Shown here in pieces: positions 1 to 12,100 of a DNA stretch of 61,008 nt; the stretch's first letter is position 1, and each line of letters begins with the position of its first letter. Under the pieces are notes generated by a model, which ran no database searches, was not told the DNA's origin, and was given only the letters and a program-made list of their open reading frames with translations. This stretch comes from Branchiostoma floridae. Taxonomy: Eukaryota > Chordata > Leptocardii > Amphioxiformes > Branchiostomatidae. Made by a program: the position numbers and the translations under genes. Location of the stretch: the NCBI RefSeq assembly GCF_000003815.2, contig NC_049997.1, positions 7,124,612 to 7,185,619 on the forward strand, read 5' to 3'.

Positions 1-367
1 GTTTGGGATCATCAAAGTGTACATTTTTTTATCTTGGACCTTGTACTTTATATTAGTATGGAATAATGCGCAGAAAGGAATACGTGATTTTATCCATGAG
101 AAACATTCGTCTCTTTTTAAAACTTTCCAGGCTCTATGAGTTGGGCCTTTAGTGGGCTTATACATGTATGTGCTTTTGGGGGGCGGTCCACAGAAACCAG
201 TACGGAGAACTGACACGCAGAAAAACACACGCATATGCCAAAAAAGCCTGACTTGTGTAGTCTTTTAACTAGGCTAATCATAGACTTGATCAATACCATG
301 ATTATCATAAGACATTAGGGAGGGACAAAATAGCTATAGATTTAGTATATTTCTCTGTTGTTTGCAG

Positions 368-1905
368 ATATGCAAGGTACTACAAGCAGAATGACAAGGA
401 CTACAGAACATTGATCAACACCTATGGCATCAGATTTGACGTGATTGTTTCTGGAAAGGTGAAATCCTACAATTTTTATCTAGGTTCCTGAACGAATATT
501 TCAGATACTGATCGTTTTATTTAACTTCATAGTACACAGTAGCTACTAGCGTCCCTAAGCCATCTTTCATTTTCGGTCAAATGGCCTGTGGTTTGGTATA
601 CATCCCTTAAAGGTTATTTTTGTTTTGCCATTTTCGATGTACTGTATTTTAAAAGTCGGTTTTGAGGCGGAATTAATTGCAGGTATGTTCAATTCGGACA
701 ATGGTGATGAGTGGGAAGATAAACCATGCCCAATTACATTTACCAAGGAGGTTAAAAATCAAGAGGCTCTTGATTTTTAACCTCCTTGTATTTACACGTT
801 AACGACAAGATTGAAGGAAATGTAAAATAAACGACACTATTGCTTTATTTAACTGCAGGCTGGTAAATTTAACATCATCCCAACCACCATGAACATCGGT
901 TCGGGCCTTGGGCTGCTGGGACTGGTAAGTCACTTAAAATGTTTTCCTCTCATCCTTGGGGGAAAGTCAGGGAGCTGACTTCTCCTGACTGAATTGCAAC
1001 GTTTGGTTGATTCCATTCTCGTCTTCGATCCCCCACCCCAATGGTTGAAGTTGTGGAAATAAGTTTCTCAGACTAGGCCAGACTTCCAGATGCGTAAGAG
1101 CCAAGATTCGCTTAGCCTTCCAAATGACTTCCCATGTATATGATTGTTTTTATACTAACGTTACTAATATTAAATTGGGAATTTGGTTTATTGTATTGCA
1201 GGCTAGTTTCCTGTGTAACTCCGTGATACTGTGGTACTACGGGGACAAAAAGATGGAGGTGGATAAAAAGGGTCATATGTTTCTGGTGCGTATATTAACC
1301 TAATCATATTATTCACTCCACCCATTCATCCCGACATCCATCCACTTCACCGCATGTCAGCGTCCACTGAGACGGGTCGTCATTGTTCTCCACAGTTTCG
1401 TTCCACTGATGCCTTTTTAAGTATGTGTACATGCACATGTCATTGTGATCCTGTATGAAAATGTGCCTAGAAATGTGCTGTTACGAGGTTGTGTATTTGC
1501 AAATTATCGACGCATCCTTTCATATTACAGAAGGAGGGATGCTCCTACTACCTGATGAAGGTTTGCAGGTGCCTAAAGTCGTGTTGCTGTTGCTTCTGCT
1601 GCTGCCTAACGCCCTGTTGCAACTGGCTTGTACGGTGTTACAAGTCGTGTTGCTGTTGCTTCTGCTGCTGCGTAACGCCCTGTTGTAACTGGCTTGTACT
1701 GTGTTACAAGTCGTGTTGCTGTTGCGGCCTCACTCCATGTTCATGTTGCGAACGAATTGAAGAGTTGTCAAATGCATATGAACAGGTTGAAGAAGGTGCT
1801 GGCACATATGCTGAACTCCCCGATGCATGTGAACAGGAACAGGACGACGAGAACATCACATTTGCAAAGCCTGCACCAAACTATGGCCAGGTGCAGACGG
1901 TGTAA
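368..1905 (+). CDS. P2RX: P2X purinoceptor (ATP-gated cation channel), C-terminal four exons; 5' part off window
   Basis: Exons read by eye: 368-458, 859-924, 1202-1285, 1531-1905, all GT-AG with a continuous frame. The first encodes ARYYKQNDKDYRTLI followed by YGIRFDVIVSGK, the second AGKFNIIPTTMNIGSGLGL; these are the conserved P2X block just before and into transmembrane helix 2. P2X subunits form trimeric ATP-gated cation channels in the plasma membrane or endolysosomes. The third exon completes TM2 and enters the cytosolic tail. The last exon is odd: about 29 cysteines in some 62 residues, arranged as a 66-bp (22-aa) unit repeated about 2.7 times, followed by an acidic tail with three YxxPhi motifs (YEQV, YAEL, YGQV). 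In vertebrate P2X4 and P2X7 this juxtamembrane zone carries endocytic tyrosine or palmitoylated cysteine signals, so membrane anchoring of the tail is a reasonable inference. Subtype (P2X4/7-like) is not certain. The ATP-binding ectodomain lies upstream of the window. Confidence 0.92.
1578..1730 (+). repeat. 66-bp coding tandem repeat in the P2X tail (about 2.7 copies)
   Basis: The same string beginning gtcgtgttgctgttgc recurs at 1578, 1644 and 1710, exactly 66 bp apart. The period is 22 codons, so the frame is kept. Each unit encodes a CYKSCCCCFCCC-like block. Confidence 0.9.
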
Positions 1906-3401
1906 CTCCTTCCAACTTTCGTCTGTGAGCAAGTGCATGCTTATGCATTGATTCACATTTATCAATAAGGTGATAATCTGAATAATTTCGTTTCTTTCTC
2001 TGCATGTTAAATATCAAGGGATAAATGTATGAGATTGGCGTTTTCAGAATTGTCTTACCTAAAAAAACAGAACTGAATGTGCTCTGGAAGATCTGAAAGA
2101 GATTTATTGTAGTCTTTCAGTGTATGTAGGATATCTAATTCGGATGAAATCAAATACTGAGACAAAGAAAAATGTAGCACGAAAGATGGTAACGATATTG
2201 GTAGAAATGGCAATAGTATTTGGATATATTTTGAAAGTACGTATTACTTACTACAATGTGAGCGTGTATAATATCCTTGATTATTCAGAAGAAAAGTGTA
2301 TCATTGTGATTGCATAGAGACTGACACATTTGAGGTACGTAGTGTTTTTGATTGGGCTTGTCTTTATACTTGGACCATGACGAGAATATTTCATATTTTG
2401 CCAATGTTATGTGTAAGTTAGTTCCTGTAAGTTTGAAGAATCAATAATATGTATGTGTAAAGATGGTGTTTTAACGTTAATGCTATCTCAGTTTTAACGC
2501 TCACACTAAATACACCTATGCATATAGTTTTCATTTTTGCTGCACAACTCACAAACAGTACGATAGATGTTCCCATTGGTGTGAACTATTCTCCATCTAT
2601 TCAGTAGCAATTTACAGGGGAGTATCCGATGTGGTATTTTGAACTTTTGTTCAGCGTGGTTGAGTGAATTAGGGTTTTACCATGTTCAACATTAATCGCT
2701 GGAGGCCATATAAATGTTACAATAAATAAAAATAAACAAGAGCAATAGAAACTCAATTTGTAATTTGAATGTGTTCATCAATAAGATGTGTGGAGCCACA
2801 ATCCACATTTCATTTCATTTTTCTCTTCTTTCGAAACATTGTGAGCGAATTGCGAATGTTAGTAAATGAAACCTTACAGGGACTGTTAATAATCAATATC
2901 TCACGTGATACTGCCACTGAGATTTTGAAAAGGTCTTTTGAAAATTCCGTCTTGTATGAAATGGTCTAACGTCGTTTTACCTTGTCACTATAGTAGAATG
3001 TCCAGAATGTCTGTCATATCCCAGTATCTCGACATCCGCCCCCATATAGATGTCTACATATATAATACCTGGCGTGTACACTCAGTACACTCGCACAAAC
3101 ACACAGTGACACAGACACACACACAGACAGACAGACAGGCAGGCAATCAAACAGACAGACAGGCTCCACAAATACATACAACATCGGCCTCATCTGATGT
3201 CGGCTCAACAACACAAATCAATGATCCTTTAAATTGTGTATTATACGAACTGTTCTAATCGTATTACCAAAAAAGGACAAAGTGAACAAAGAAAATTACA
3301 TATCTTCATATATTTCCAGCGTGGTCATGCTTACTTTTACATTACTTACTGTCAAGGACACAGGCTGCTGCCTCATCTGCAATCACTTCATTATGGTTTT
3401 G
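1906..3401. other. Intergenic / P2X 3' flank, no gene seen
   Basis: AT-rich sequence. A canonical AATAAA lies at 2721-2726 and may be the P2X polyadenylation signal, though it would give a UTR of about 800 nt. A (CA)n/(CAGA)n microsatellite lies at about 3105-3165. The short open frames here (for example 2120-2317 and 2938-3258) show no recognisable domain. Confidence 0.5.
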
Positions 3402-4535
3402 CCGGTGTGACAGCGATCTCGCCCCCCCCCCCCCGCGTTTTCGCCCCCTTTAGCGTTTTCGCCCCCCCCCCCCCAAAGAGCAGCTGGTTACTACATATTA
3501 CAGGTGTGCTACCTGGTACTACACTGCACCTGGGGAGTAACGTATATGGTGTGTTCCCTGGTACCTATATGGCACCTTATTACCGTACCGTAAGATGTCA
3601 TACCTCGAAAGTCGATACTATATTGTTCGGTGCAAACATGACATTGAAATGAAAAAGACAATTTTTGCAGCTGAGGTGGCATGAATACAGTGCTACTGTG
3701 AACGTATAAATCAACACCGTCTATGGTACGGAATACGTCAGCTATATGTTTTCAATTTGTCACAGTGTTTTCTTTCTTGTGCTGGAAACATTTCCAAAGC
3801 ACTAACAAAAACACACGTGAATAATAGTTTCTCATTATAAACACTATCTACGCGCAAGTTGATATAGCTGTTGCTAAATGCTACACAAACACTGGTAAAG
3901 TACCAGTTTTAAGAAACACGGGTAAATGCATCAGTTCCTAAATACTAGAAAAAACAGTCATGTTGGAGGTGAAGATATTCCTTGGCCAGGTGCATATACC
4001 AAAATGTGCGTTATTCTGATTAATACCTAATATTTGCATAATTAATAAAGACATTACATAGTTCTTTTGTAGTCACTTCATGGAAGGGACTTCATATTGG
4101 AGATTTATACACGTAGGTTGCTTGAGGACAGGTGAATACAATGCAATACATCTTATGTCAAGACTCAGGTATATGCAATAATGGGAATACAAGAGACCCA
4201 ACCCTCCTTGTCGGAAACAAGTTGAACTATCTTATTACCATGTAATTACGTTAATATTGATACTATGAATGGAGTTATGTATCAAACTCGTGTACTTATG
4301 TCATTCTGAAACTGCATTTTGTGATTTATACCAATCAACTTGTAAAATGTCATGTAAACCCGTTTTTTTTGGGGGGGGCGAAATCGCTAAAGGGGGGCGA
4401 GGTAGGGGGGCGAGATCACTAGCCGGGGAGGGCAAGATCGCTAGTGATTTCGCCCAGGGGGGTCGAGATCGCTAGTTATTTCGCCCCCGGGGGGGGGGGC
4501 GAGATTACGGGGGGGCGAGATCGCTGTCACACCGG
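3402..4535. mobile_element. C/G-run-rich inverted-repeat element (non-autonomous DNA transposon-like)
   Basis: A 25-bp sequence starting CCGGTGTGACAGCG at 3402-3426 is exactly inverted at 4511-4535. Inside each end are more inverted motifs (runs of C then cgttttcgcc on the left, their complements on the right at about 4370-4510) with G/C tracts of 7-14. No transposase is seen in the roughly 1.1 kb between. Flanking target duplication is unclear. Confidence 0.65.
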
Positions 4536-4539
4536 TACT

Positions 4540-4745
4540 TTTTCTGTAACTGTATCTATATAGCGGGTATAACCGCCCTTCGGCGTAACACACCAGCTTC
4601 GCTGGCACGCGGCGCGGCAGCAGCTGATTATATTACACTGAACGATCCGTCACACCTAGCTTCTGCATATCTATCTGCAAGCGTTCTTTAAAACTATCCA
4701 GAGAGGATGTCTCTATTGTACTTGATGAACTGGTACTTTTTCTTG
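4540..4745 (-). mobile_element. Degenerate retroelement ORF tail
   Basis: Read on the minus strand, 4740 to 4561 gives an almost open frame (one stop) containing SSLDSFKERLQIDMQKLGV and, after the stop, LPRRVPAKLVCYAEGRLYP. The S-F-K-x-R-L pattern resembles the C-terminal tail of reverse-transcriptase ORFs of non-LTR elements. It is a relic; the family is not assigned. Confidence 0.4.
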
Positions 4746-4799
4746 TATACTTGGTAGCTTGATAAAATGCTACGTGAAACGTAACTGTCAAAAGCCAGT

Positions 4800-5910
4800 G
4801 GAGGCTGGGGCATGCCGTGGGCTACAATTAATCCTCAGAATAACGCGCACAAAACGCAACACACTGGGAAATGGGATACTCTGAACATTAAATGAGGTTT
4901 ATGAATGCATTATCCTTGATGATTGCGATGAATGACTTTAAACATATCTTAATCAAATGCTGAGGTATGCTGTAGGCTCCAATCAACATTCAGAATAACA
5001 TCAAACGCAACAAGACAGGAAATGAGATACTCTGAACATTAAATGACGTTTTTACATTCAGTAGTCTCACGGATAAAACTTAAAACTGACACGGTAATAG
5101 GGCCTTCACACAGAAACCGAATCAGCAGGAATCAAGCAGAACCAGTCGGAATGAATTATTTGCAAAATTCGTGCCACATTCGGGGCCATTCGGGTGGGAA
5201 TTCCAAATGGGCCTTAAATCCTCTTCACACGAAAAGGAATGAGCCAGAATGTCGTCAGAATGAAAATTCTTTTCTATTCCTGTGCATTCGTAGTGTATTA
5301 TAGACATTCCGACTACATTCCAGATATTCTTTCGACCACATTCGGGCAGGATTCGAGATGGCTTGCCGTTTCGATTCTCCATTGAATGAGATAAGAACGT
5401 TTCGAATAATGTTGGAATGCCGTAGAATGCAGTCAGACTGCAGTAGGAATAGTTAGAATACACTTAGAATCCACTACGAATGCCATTCGATATTTCTCCA
5501 CTTCGAATGCACCTCGACAGTTTTTAACATGTCAAAAACTTTCGGGCTACCCAAAGGAACGGGCACGAATAGCTGGAATGCAGTTAGAACACACTACGAA
5601 TTGCCAGGAATTGCCAGGAATAGAAAATAATTTTCATTCCGACGTCATTCCGGCTCATTCGTGCTCCCGTGTGAAGGGGGCTTAAATAAATGGTTGAGGC
5701 ATGCCGTAGGCTAGGCTTCAATTAATATGTGGAATAACAAAGAAAACGCAACACACCAGGAAATGGAGTAGTCTCAACATTAAAAGGTGTTTTTAAAGGC
5801 CAAGGTTTGCAGTACTAGGCACCAATTAACATTTGAAAATATCGCAGCGACCAGGAAATTGGATATAATCTTAATCAAAGGCTGACGTCTGCCGTAGACA
5901 CCAATTCACA
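4800..5910. repeat. Diverged ~150-bp tandem repeat interrupted by a small element
   Basis: Units containing gccgtaggct...caattaa...aacgcaacac...caggaaatg...gaacattaaa start near 4807, 4959, 5693 and about 5800. The spacing is about 150 bp once the 585-bp element at 5101-5685 is removed, so that element inserted into an older tandem array. Confidence 0.65.
5101..5685. mobile_element. Foldback/MITE-like element with ccttcacac termini
   Basis: The left end begins ggccttcacac and the right end finishes gtgtgaagggggc. A near-identical inverted segment occurs inside: 5218-5300, holding ttcacacg...gaatgagcc, is complementary to about 5600-5680. There is no coding capacity. It sits within the tandem array at 4800-5910. 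Confidence 0.6.
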
Positions 5911-6103
5911 TGAAGAACATGATGCTAGTTGAAGCGTCTTGCCGTTTCTGAAAGCTATGCAGGTTTTTAAGTAACTTTTGTATTGCGTACCTACATTTTG
6001 TCGTCTGTAAATGAATTTGCAAATATTCTGCTGACTTTGATAATAAAATCTAACGGACTACAAATATCTTCAAAATCACAGCAACCTCCGTCGTCAACAC
6101 CTT

Positions 6104-9100
6104 TTAGCAGACGCTGTCCATGGCAGCGGTCACCCTGAAAATATAACAAAATACGTCAAACAAGTAGAAAATAATGCCAATTCAGTGACTTCAATACAAT
6201 GATGAATAGGTTAATACATGAAATATTTATTTCTAGATATGCATTGAAGCACATGCACGTTGAGCGTCACCCGGCTGATTGTATCGAGATATTGCACATC
6301 TATTATTACTGACATATTAGTACTTTCACATTGCAATACAGTATTTTAAAAAATGTTGACATTTTTTAACAACAACGAATCTAGGTTACCCCACGAATTA
6401 AGGTGAACCAACGTTACTACTTCGGTTGTGCTTTAAGAACCTTACTATATGGGTACTTATCAACCTGATGAAATTATTTACGGACCCCCCCCTCCTCTTT
6501 ATCGACCATGTATCAATGAATGAATGAAAGACCTTTATTGTACATTCATGCCTCGACGGGCTAGGTACAGGTCACTGATAACAGACATGACTGATAACAG
6601 ACATAACAAACATATGCAAAAAACAACAAGATACAATTAACTAGCTGAAGGTACTAAGCTAACAGGATGGTCGACATCTTCTCGCTTCTTTGTACAGGTG
6701 TAGATATAGGAACAGATAATGTTTGATATACAGGGTTTGTCTAGGCGCATCAAAAATAGAAATTTATCCGTTGCATTAAGGTGTTCAAAATATGGGAACT
6801 CTTTTCTTATATATTCATAAAGCACAATCCGTTCATTATGGTACAGTTTACAGTGTAAAATAAAATGCTGTTCTTCTTCTACTTGTTGCAAATCACAAAA
6901 TTGGCAGACTCTATGCTGCAGAGGGGTGCGGTTGTGCCTACCAGTTTCGATATGTAACTTGTGGCAACTAATCCGGAGTTTAGTGACAGCCACTCTGTGT
7001 TGTATGTTTTTCACCATCAGATATTCTTCTTCTTTATAAATAGTCTTGAATAATCTATAGGTTCGTAATTTGTTACCGAAAGATTTGTCCCGGTTGTCAT
7101 TGTGTATTTCAGCTTTAAATGTTTGAATATAAATATCCTTTAATCGTTGGCTGATGGCGTTGGTTATAGGTAATAGGTTTGTTCCTAGAGATATCTGAGA
7201 TCTCCATATGTAGGCAAAACCGCATTCCTCCAGTATCTTACGAACGCCCAATAATAATGAATGAAGACCTTTATTGCACATTTTTGCCCCACTGGTCTAA
7301 GTACAGGTCGCATGGTAAGAAACACATATATGTATCAATGGAAACAATCATACACATCTATATATGCAGATATGCGTCTAATCTATTCTAGGACATTCGA
7401 CTTCCTCTCGCTTCTTGGTAATTGCATAAATGTAGCTAGCTGTATGGTTGGTTAGAGTTGGTTTATCAAAAGCTGTCAGGAATATAAATTTCTCTTTACT
7501 ACTCAAGTATCTAAAGTGGGGATATTTACTTAATACATAGTCAAATAAAATGCTCCTTTCGCTATCATACAAAGGACAATCCACAGTACGACAAACTACC
7601 CTCTTGTGTGAATAACCCTTCAAAAATAGCCACAGTCCGTAAGGTGATGTTTATACATCATTAGTGTTTATTCACACTGAGGCTGAATAAAATGATCAGC
7701 CGAAGAATAGCCGTGATAAGAATAGCTCAGATTCATACAAGATGCTTGAAGGGAGCTAATCAACTTGATATTCCCCTTGCCAAAGCAAATCGTTATAAAA
7801 ATAGCCCGATCCCGTATTTTGTATCCCTTTTGAATAAACAGTTAAGCTAATCGCTACATGTAAGTTGAGATCTCCCATATCACTATCGTCAACTATCTGT
7901 ATTGTGGTAGATTGTTAATAAGTCAAACAAGACACATTTGTACGATATGATTATAAATGATTGTAACTTGTGCGTTTTGATTGTAAGCCTTTAAAATGTT
8001 AGTCTAATTGCCTTACCATATTAAGTTTTTACCGTATGTGTAAATGTTTTTAATGCCTAAATACACAATTCAGTGCCTTAGGGCGCTGCAATGTATTTAT
8101 AGGTTGTTGAAACAGCAATCAAAATACAGCTCTATATAACATGACATGCTTTCTGCTCCGGCGCAATTAAGTACATATTCATGACGAGTAGATTTAACTC
8201 AAGATTCAGAGCTATTGTCTACTCTCGTATTCTAAGCCGGAAAGTGTTCACTACTGATCACTTACAAAACCGAAATCCAGATCATTACTTTTTAAACATC
8301 AAAGTATACGTACATAGTCATATTTACTATAAGACAACAGTAAAAAAGACAATGATATTTGTTGTGTATTCATTCTCAACAAGGGCTGGATGTATTGAGA
8401 AGTGTAGTGAGGTTACGTTGAATCTACATTCCCTTCCCTCTCCTTGAAACATGTGTAGACGAATTTACAGACTTTTTCCATTACATTGTAGTTTTAGAAT
8501 TAATATTTTCTACGTGACTATTATTACAAAATACACATATGACAACAGTCACAATGATCTCGAACCGAAGAGCTGTTTGTGGAAGAGAAGACCATGGACA
8601 TGCTACATGTATGCCCAATATTTACATGTTCATTGTGCGGGTCCTTTACGGCAAGAACAATGAACGGCGGATCACGGCTTAAGGTCCCATCTTAAGGACT
8701 GCTACCCCTCCAATAGCATGAATGTCGGATGAGCGACAAACCCGGCATTCAAACCTACGGTTTGTAGTTCCAGAGGCAAGGCCGCTATCCACTGTCCACT
8801 CTGCACGCTACTCACTGAGCAGTGTTTGCACGTGGAACCTATCTACCTAACTAGTCATGATCAAATCAATAGCGACCATGGGTAGGTCCTCAGTAGCAGA
8901 TTTTGATGAGTGGTTTGATTGCGCTGGCTTTAAGGCATCATAATACGTGCGGCGAGTTACAAACAACTTGTCTGTTTCCACATTATTGCAAGATGGATCT
9001 CGACTCGCTTCAGAGCCCACAGAGATTACTTGAACTCCGGGATCTACCCGGCCACTTGCAGCTGCGTTCCTGGTTGGGACTGTAAAGACGCCAACAGGAG

Positions 9101-12100
9101 CAGAGTTAAAGTTACTTGCTACAACTATCTGTCGCGGAGCTATGAAGTTTTCACTTGGAGCTACCTGAGAGCGAACACAGCACCGTTTCACGCTGCTCCA
9201 ACATGCCCCTAACTGTCGCCTGACTTCATTCCTGAGCGCCGGTAGACGAAACGCGTAAACTATCGGGTTAGCTAGAGCGAAGATATAGCAGAACACTATC
9301 GCTACACCCCAACCCGCAAGGCTACCGGTTGCCAAGCGCTGTTCCATTGTAGTTAGATAGAATGTGTTTAAGAACCTTATAATCTGGACAAGGAATGGCA
9401 GCCAGCTAACAAAGAAAATGACCACTACGATCCACAGGGCGACGGCCTTTCTTTGGGCAGATGAGATGTGTTGCGCGTCCACGTTGGCGCCTAACTGCCC
9501 GTTTTCAAGTGCCTGAAGCCTACGCCTAATGTTCAAGTAGATACTAACATTGGTATAGACAACAATCAACATGACAATGATTATGATAGCTGTTAAGAGT
9601 ATGATGTAGTTGCCGTCTAACTGTCCGATACATCGGTCTGCCCTGATGTCCAGGTTCTCACAGTTCCATCCCAGCAGGACGGAGTAACAGAGAAGTCCGC
9701 TCACCAGCCAGGCTGTGACGACCCCTGCAGCCGCTTGCCGGCCCGTGATGGTGGTGTTGTAGAAGAGGCTGTAGTGGACGGACACGTAGCGGTCAACGGA
9801 CAGCAGGGTGATGCCAATGAGGGACAGGTAGAGCGTGAAGAACAGCGTTGTGTACAGCGCTTGGATGGGAGACTGGGCGCCGTCGGAGTGGAGAAGGAGC
9901 GGGACCGAGAGGCAGACTGTCCCGGCTAGAGCGCCCACGACGGCTATGTTCCCGATGAGGTAGTACATGGGCTTGTGCAGGGCGTGTCCTCTGATGATGC
10001 CGAGCGCGATCAGCATGTTCGGGACGATGATGACCAGTCCGAAAAGGATCGTGGCAGTCCGGAGCGCTGGGCCGCCTAGGGCCTCGGATCCGACATCCTT
10101 GCACCCAGCCAGGGACTTCGCCAGCACGCCGTCTCCGGTCAGGTTGTAGCTGAGGAGGATGATGCACTGGAACAGGCTCATGGATGAACCCTCCTCTATG
10201 AGAGTCTCCGTGGAGTTTCCAGCCATTTCTCGAGTTTTGTCTTGCTTTTTGAAGATGTTATATGAAAGGGCAAAACCGCACGGGCCTTGTGCGTGCCTTG
10301 GACTGCTGAAGTCGGGGTTTTATACCCCTAGTGATGCTTGGTAATACGTCAGTATTTTATGGTCATTGCAGATGCCGGACATTCACATTGTCAAACTAAC
10401 GTATGCAGGAAGGACGGAACTGTGTTAATTGGCGTATTGTTACCGCGTCCCCCACATTGCATACTTACTGATCCGAGGACACCATTCGAGAACAAGGAAA
10501 TATGTTGTATTCGTCGACAAATTCGTCAAAGAACCCAAAATTGTTGGATAGCTTTTCCAACAGGAGCAAAGCCAACTTTGAAGACAATGAAGCTTTCGAT
10601 CGCGATAAACTTGATCGAATATTATCTTTAGAAATACATTCTATTATTCTTCATGTGTATATTTCATATCTAATATCACATGCCAAGCCAATCAGAAATA
10701 AAGCTGAATCTGAAACTAAATCTGACGTGTCTTACTTATCCAGGGGTACAAATGTGTAAGCCGTTTTCATACATTCTATTTCATGGAGGTATGAGGTCGC
10801 TGAACTCTAGTTTTTCTTCTTCTCATCATCATCATGATCATCATTTTGTAGTAGAATGTAGTTTGTACAAGAAAGAGAGGGCTGGCCTCTATAGATCTAT
10901 ATAGACAGATACAACCCATGTTCACACGCTTCATACTACTAAGTAATATGGACAAATTTATATTCCTTATGAATTTAGACAAACCTTTACTTACAAAGCA
11001 TATCTGTTCCTACATTTTCAATATCACAAAGAAACGAGAAGAAGTCGAATTCACGTAGTAGAATACGATTCTAGAGCATTGTAGATTCATTGTATATATT
11101 TCATGTATCTTTTGTTGCGACCTGTGCTGAACCCAGTGGGTATGTATGTACAATAAAGGTCTTCCATTCATTATTATTAGTCTTGGCGTGACTCACCTGT
11201 CCAGAGGTACCTGTTCCTCACACAGGTTGACCAGGGTGTACATGTGGCGCAGGGCGTGCTCGTACTGAAGGAACACAAACAAGCTTTATTGACACGACAA
11301 AAAGCACAGTGACTTCTGTATGGTCGACTATAAACTAAACATTTCAAAAGTATAGAATGATAAGAGAACCTCCATACAATGAGGTTGGGCTAAACGCGAG
11401 TGTAACTATCTTTTCTAATCACAAAGCAATCTTTTATGTGTTTACCTATCTTAGCATTATGATAGCTGTCGGATCTAAAGATATAGTCAGATCTACTTCT
11501 GGTATCGAGTATCTTGAAATCTGTAGTACAAAATGTATTTAGACATAAGGATGTGAATAACTTATTGTGTAATATATCATACATAGGGTACTTCATAACG
11601 AAGTGAAATTCATATTCGCATTTAAGCTTTAGACAAACATGGAAATGTTTGGTTTGATTCATAGATAAATACAAAGCCTCTTTCGTTGACTTCTAGCAGA
11701 GCTGGCTTTATCTAGTATTTCTTGGGAGGGGGGGGGGGGGGGGGGGGCACAGATTCCCAATTTTGAACAAGCGTTATGGTTCTCTAGTGCCGAGGGAGGG
11801 AGTTTTCTCGCTCTCTTTTTGGCAATCGAGAATCTTAGCCCATGTTCAAAATCGAGAATCAGCGCTCACCCCCCATAAAGAAAGACTAATAAATATAAGG
11901 GTGAGTCAAAAAGTAATGGAAGTGGTTTCATAACAGACTCTGAGTCATCTGTTGTTCATTTCTTTATGAGTGACTAAGCTGATTTCAAGATGACTAACGT
12001 TACACCCTTGGGATCCCGTCAGAAGCAAGCACACTTAAGAATTTCCGTATATGAGGAGTTCAAAAATGAAAATCGGCATGTAACCTATAGAGATATTTGT

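Noticed and set aside
9793-10167. 124-codon minus-strand frame overlapping GPCR 1
   Set aside because: It lies in another frame of the receptor and has an arginine/proline-rich composition typical of a shadow.
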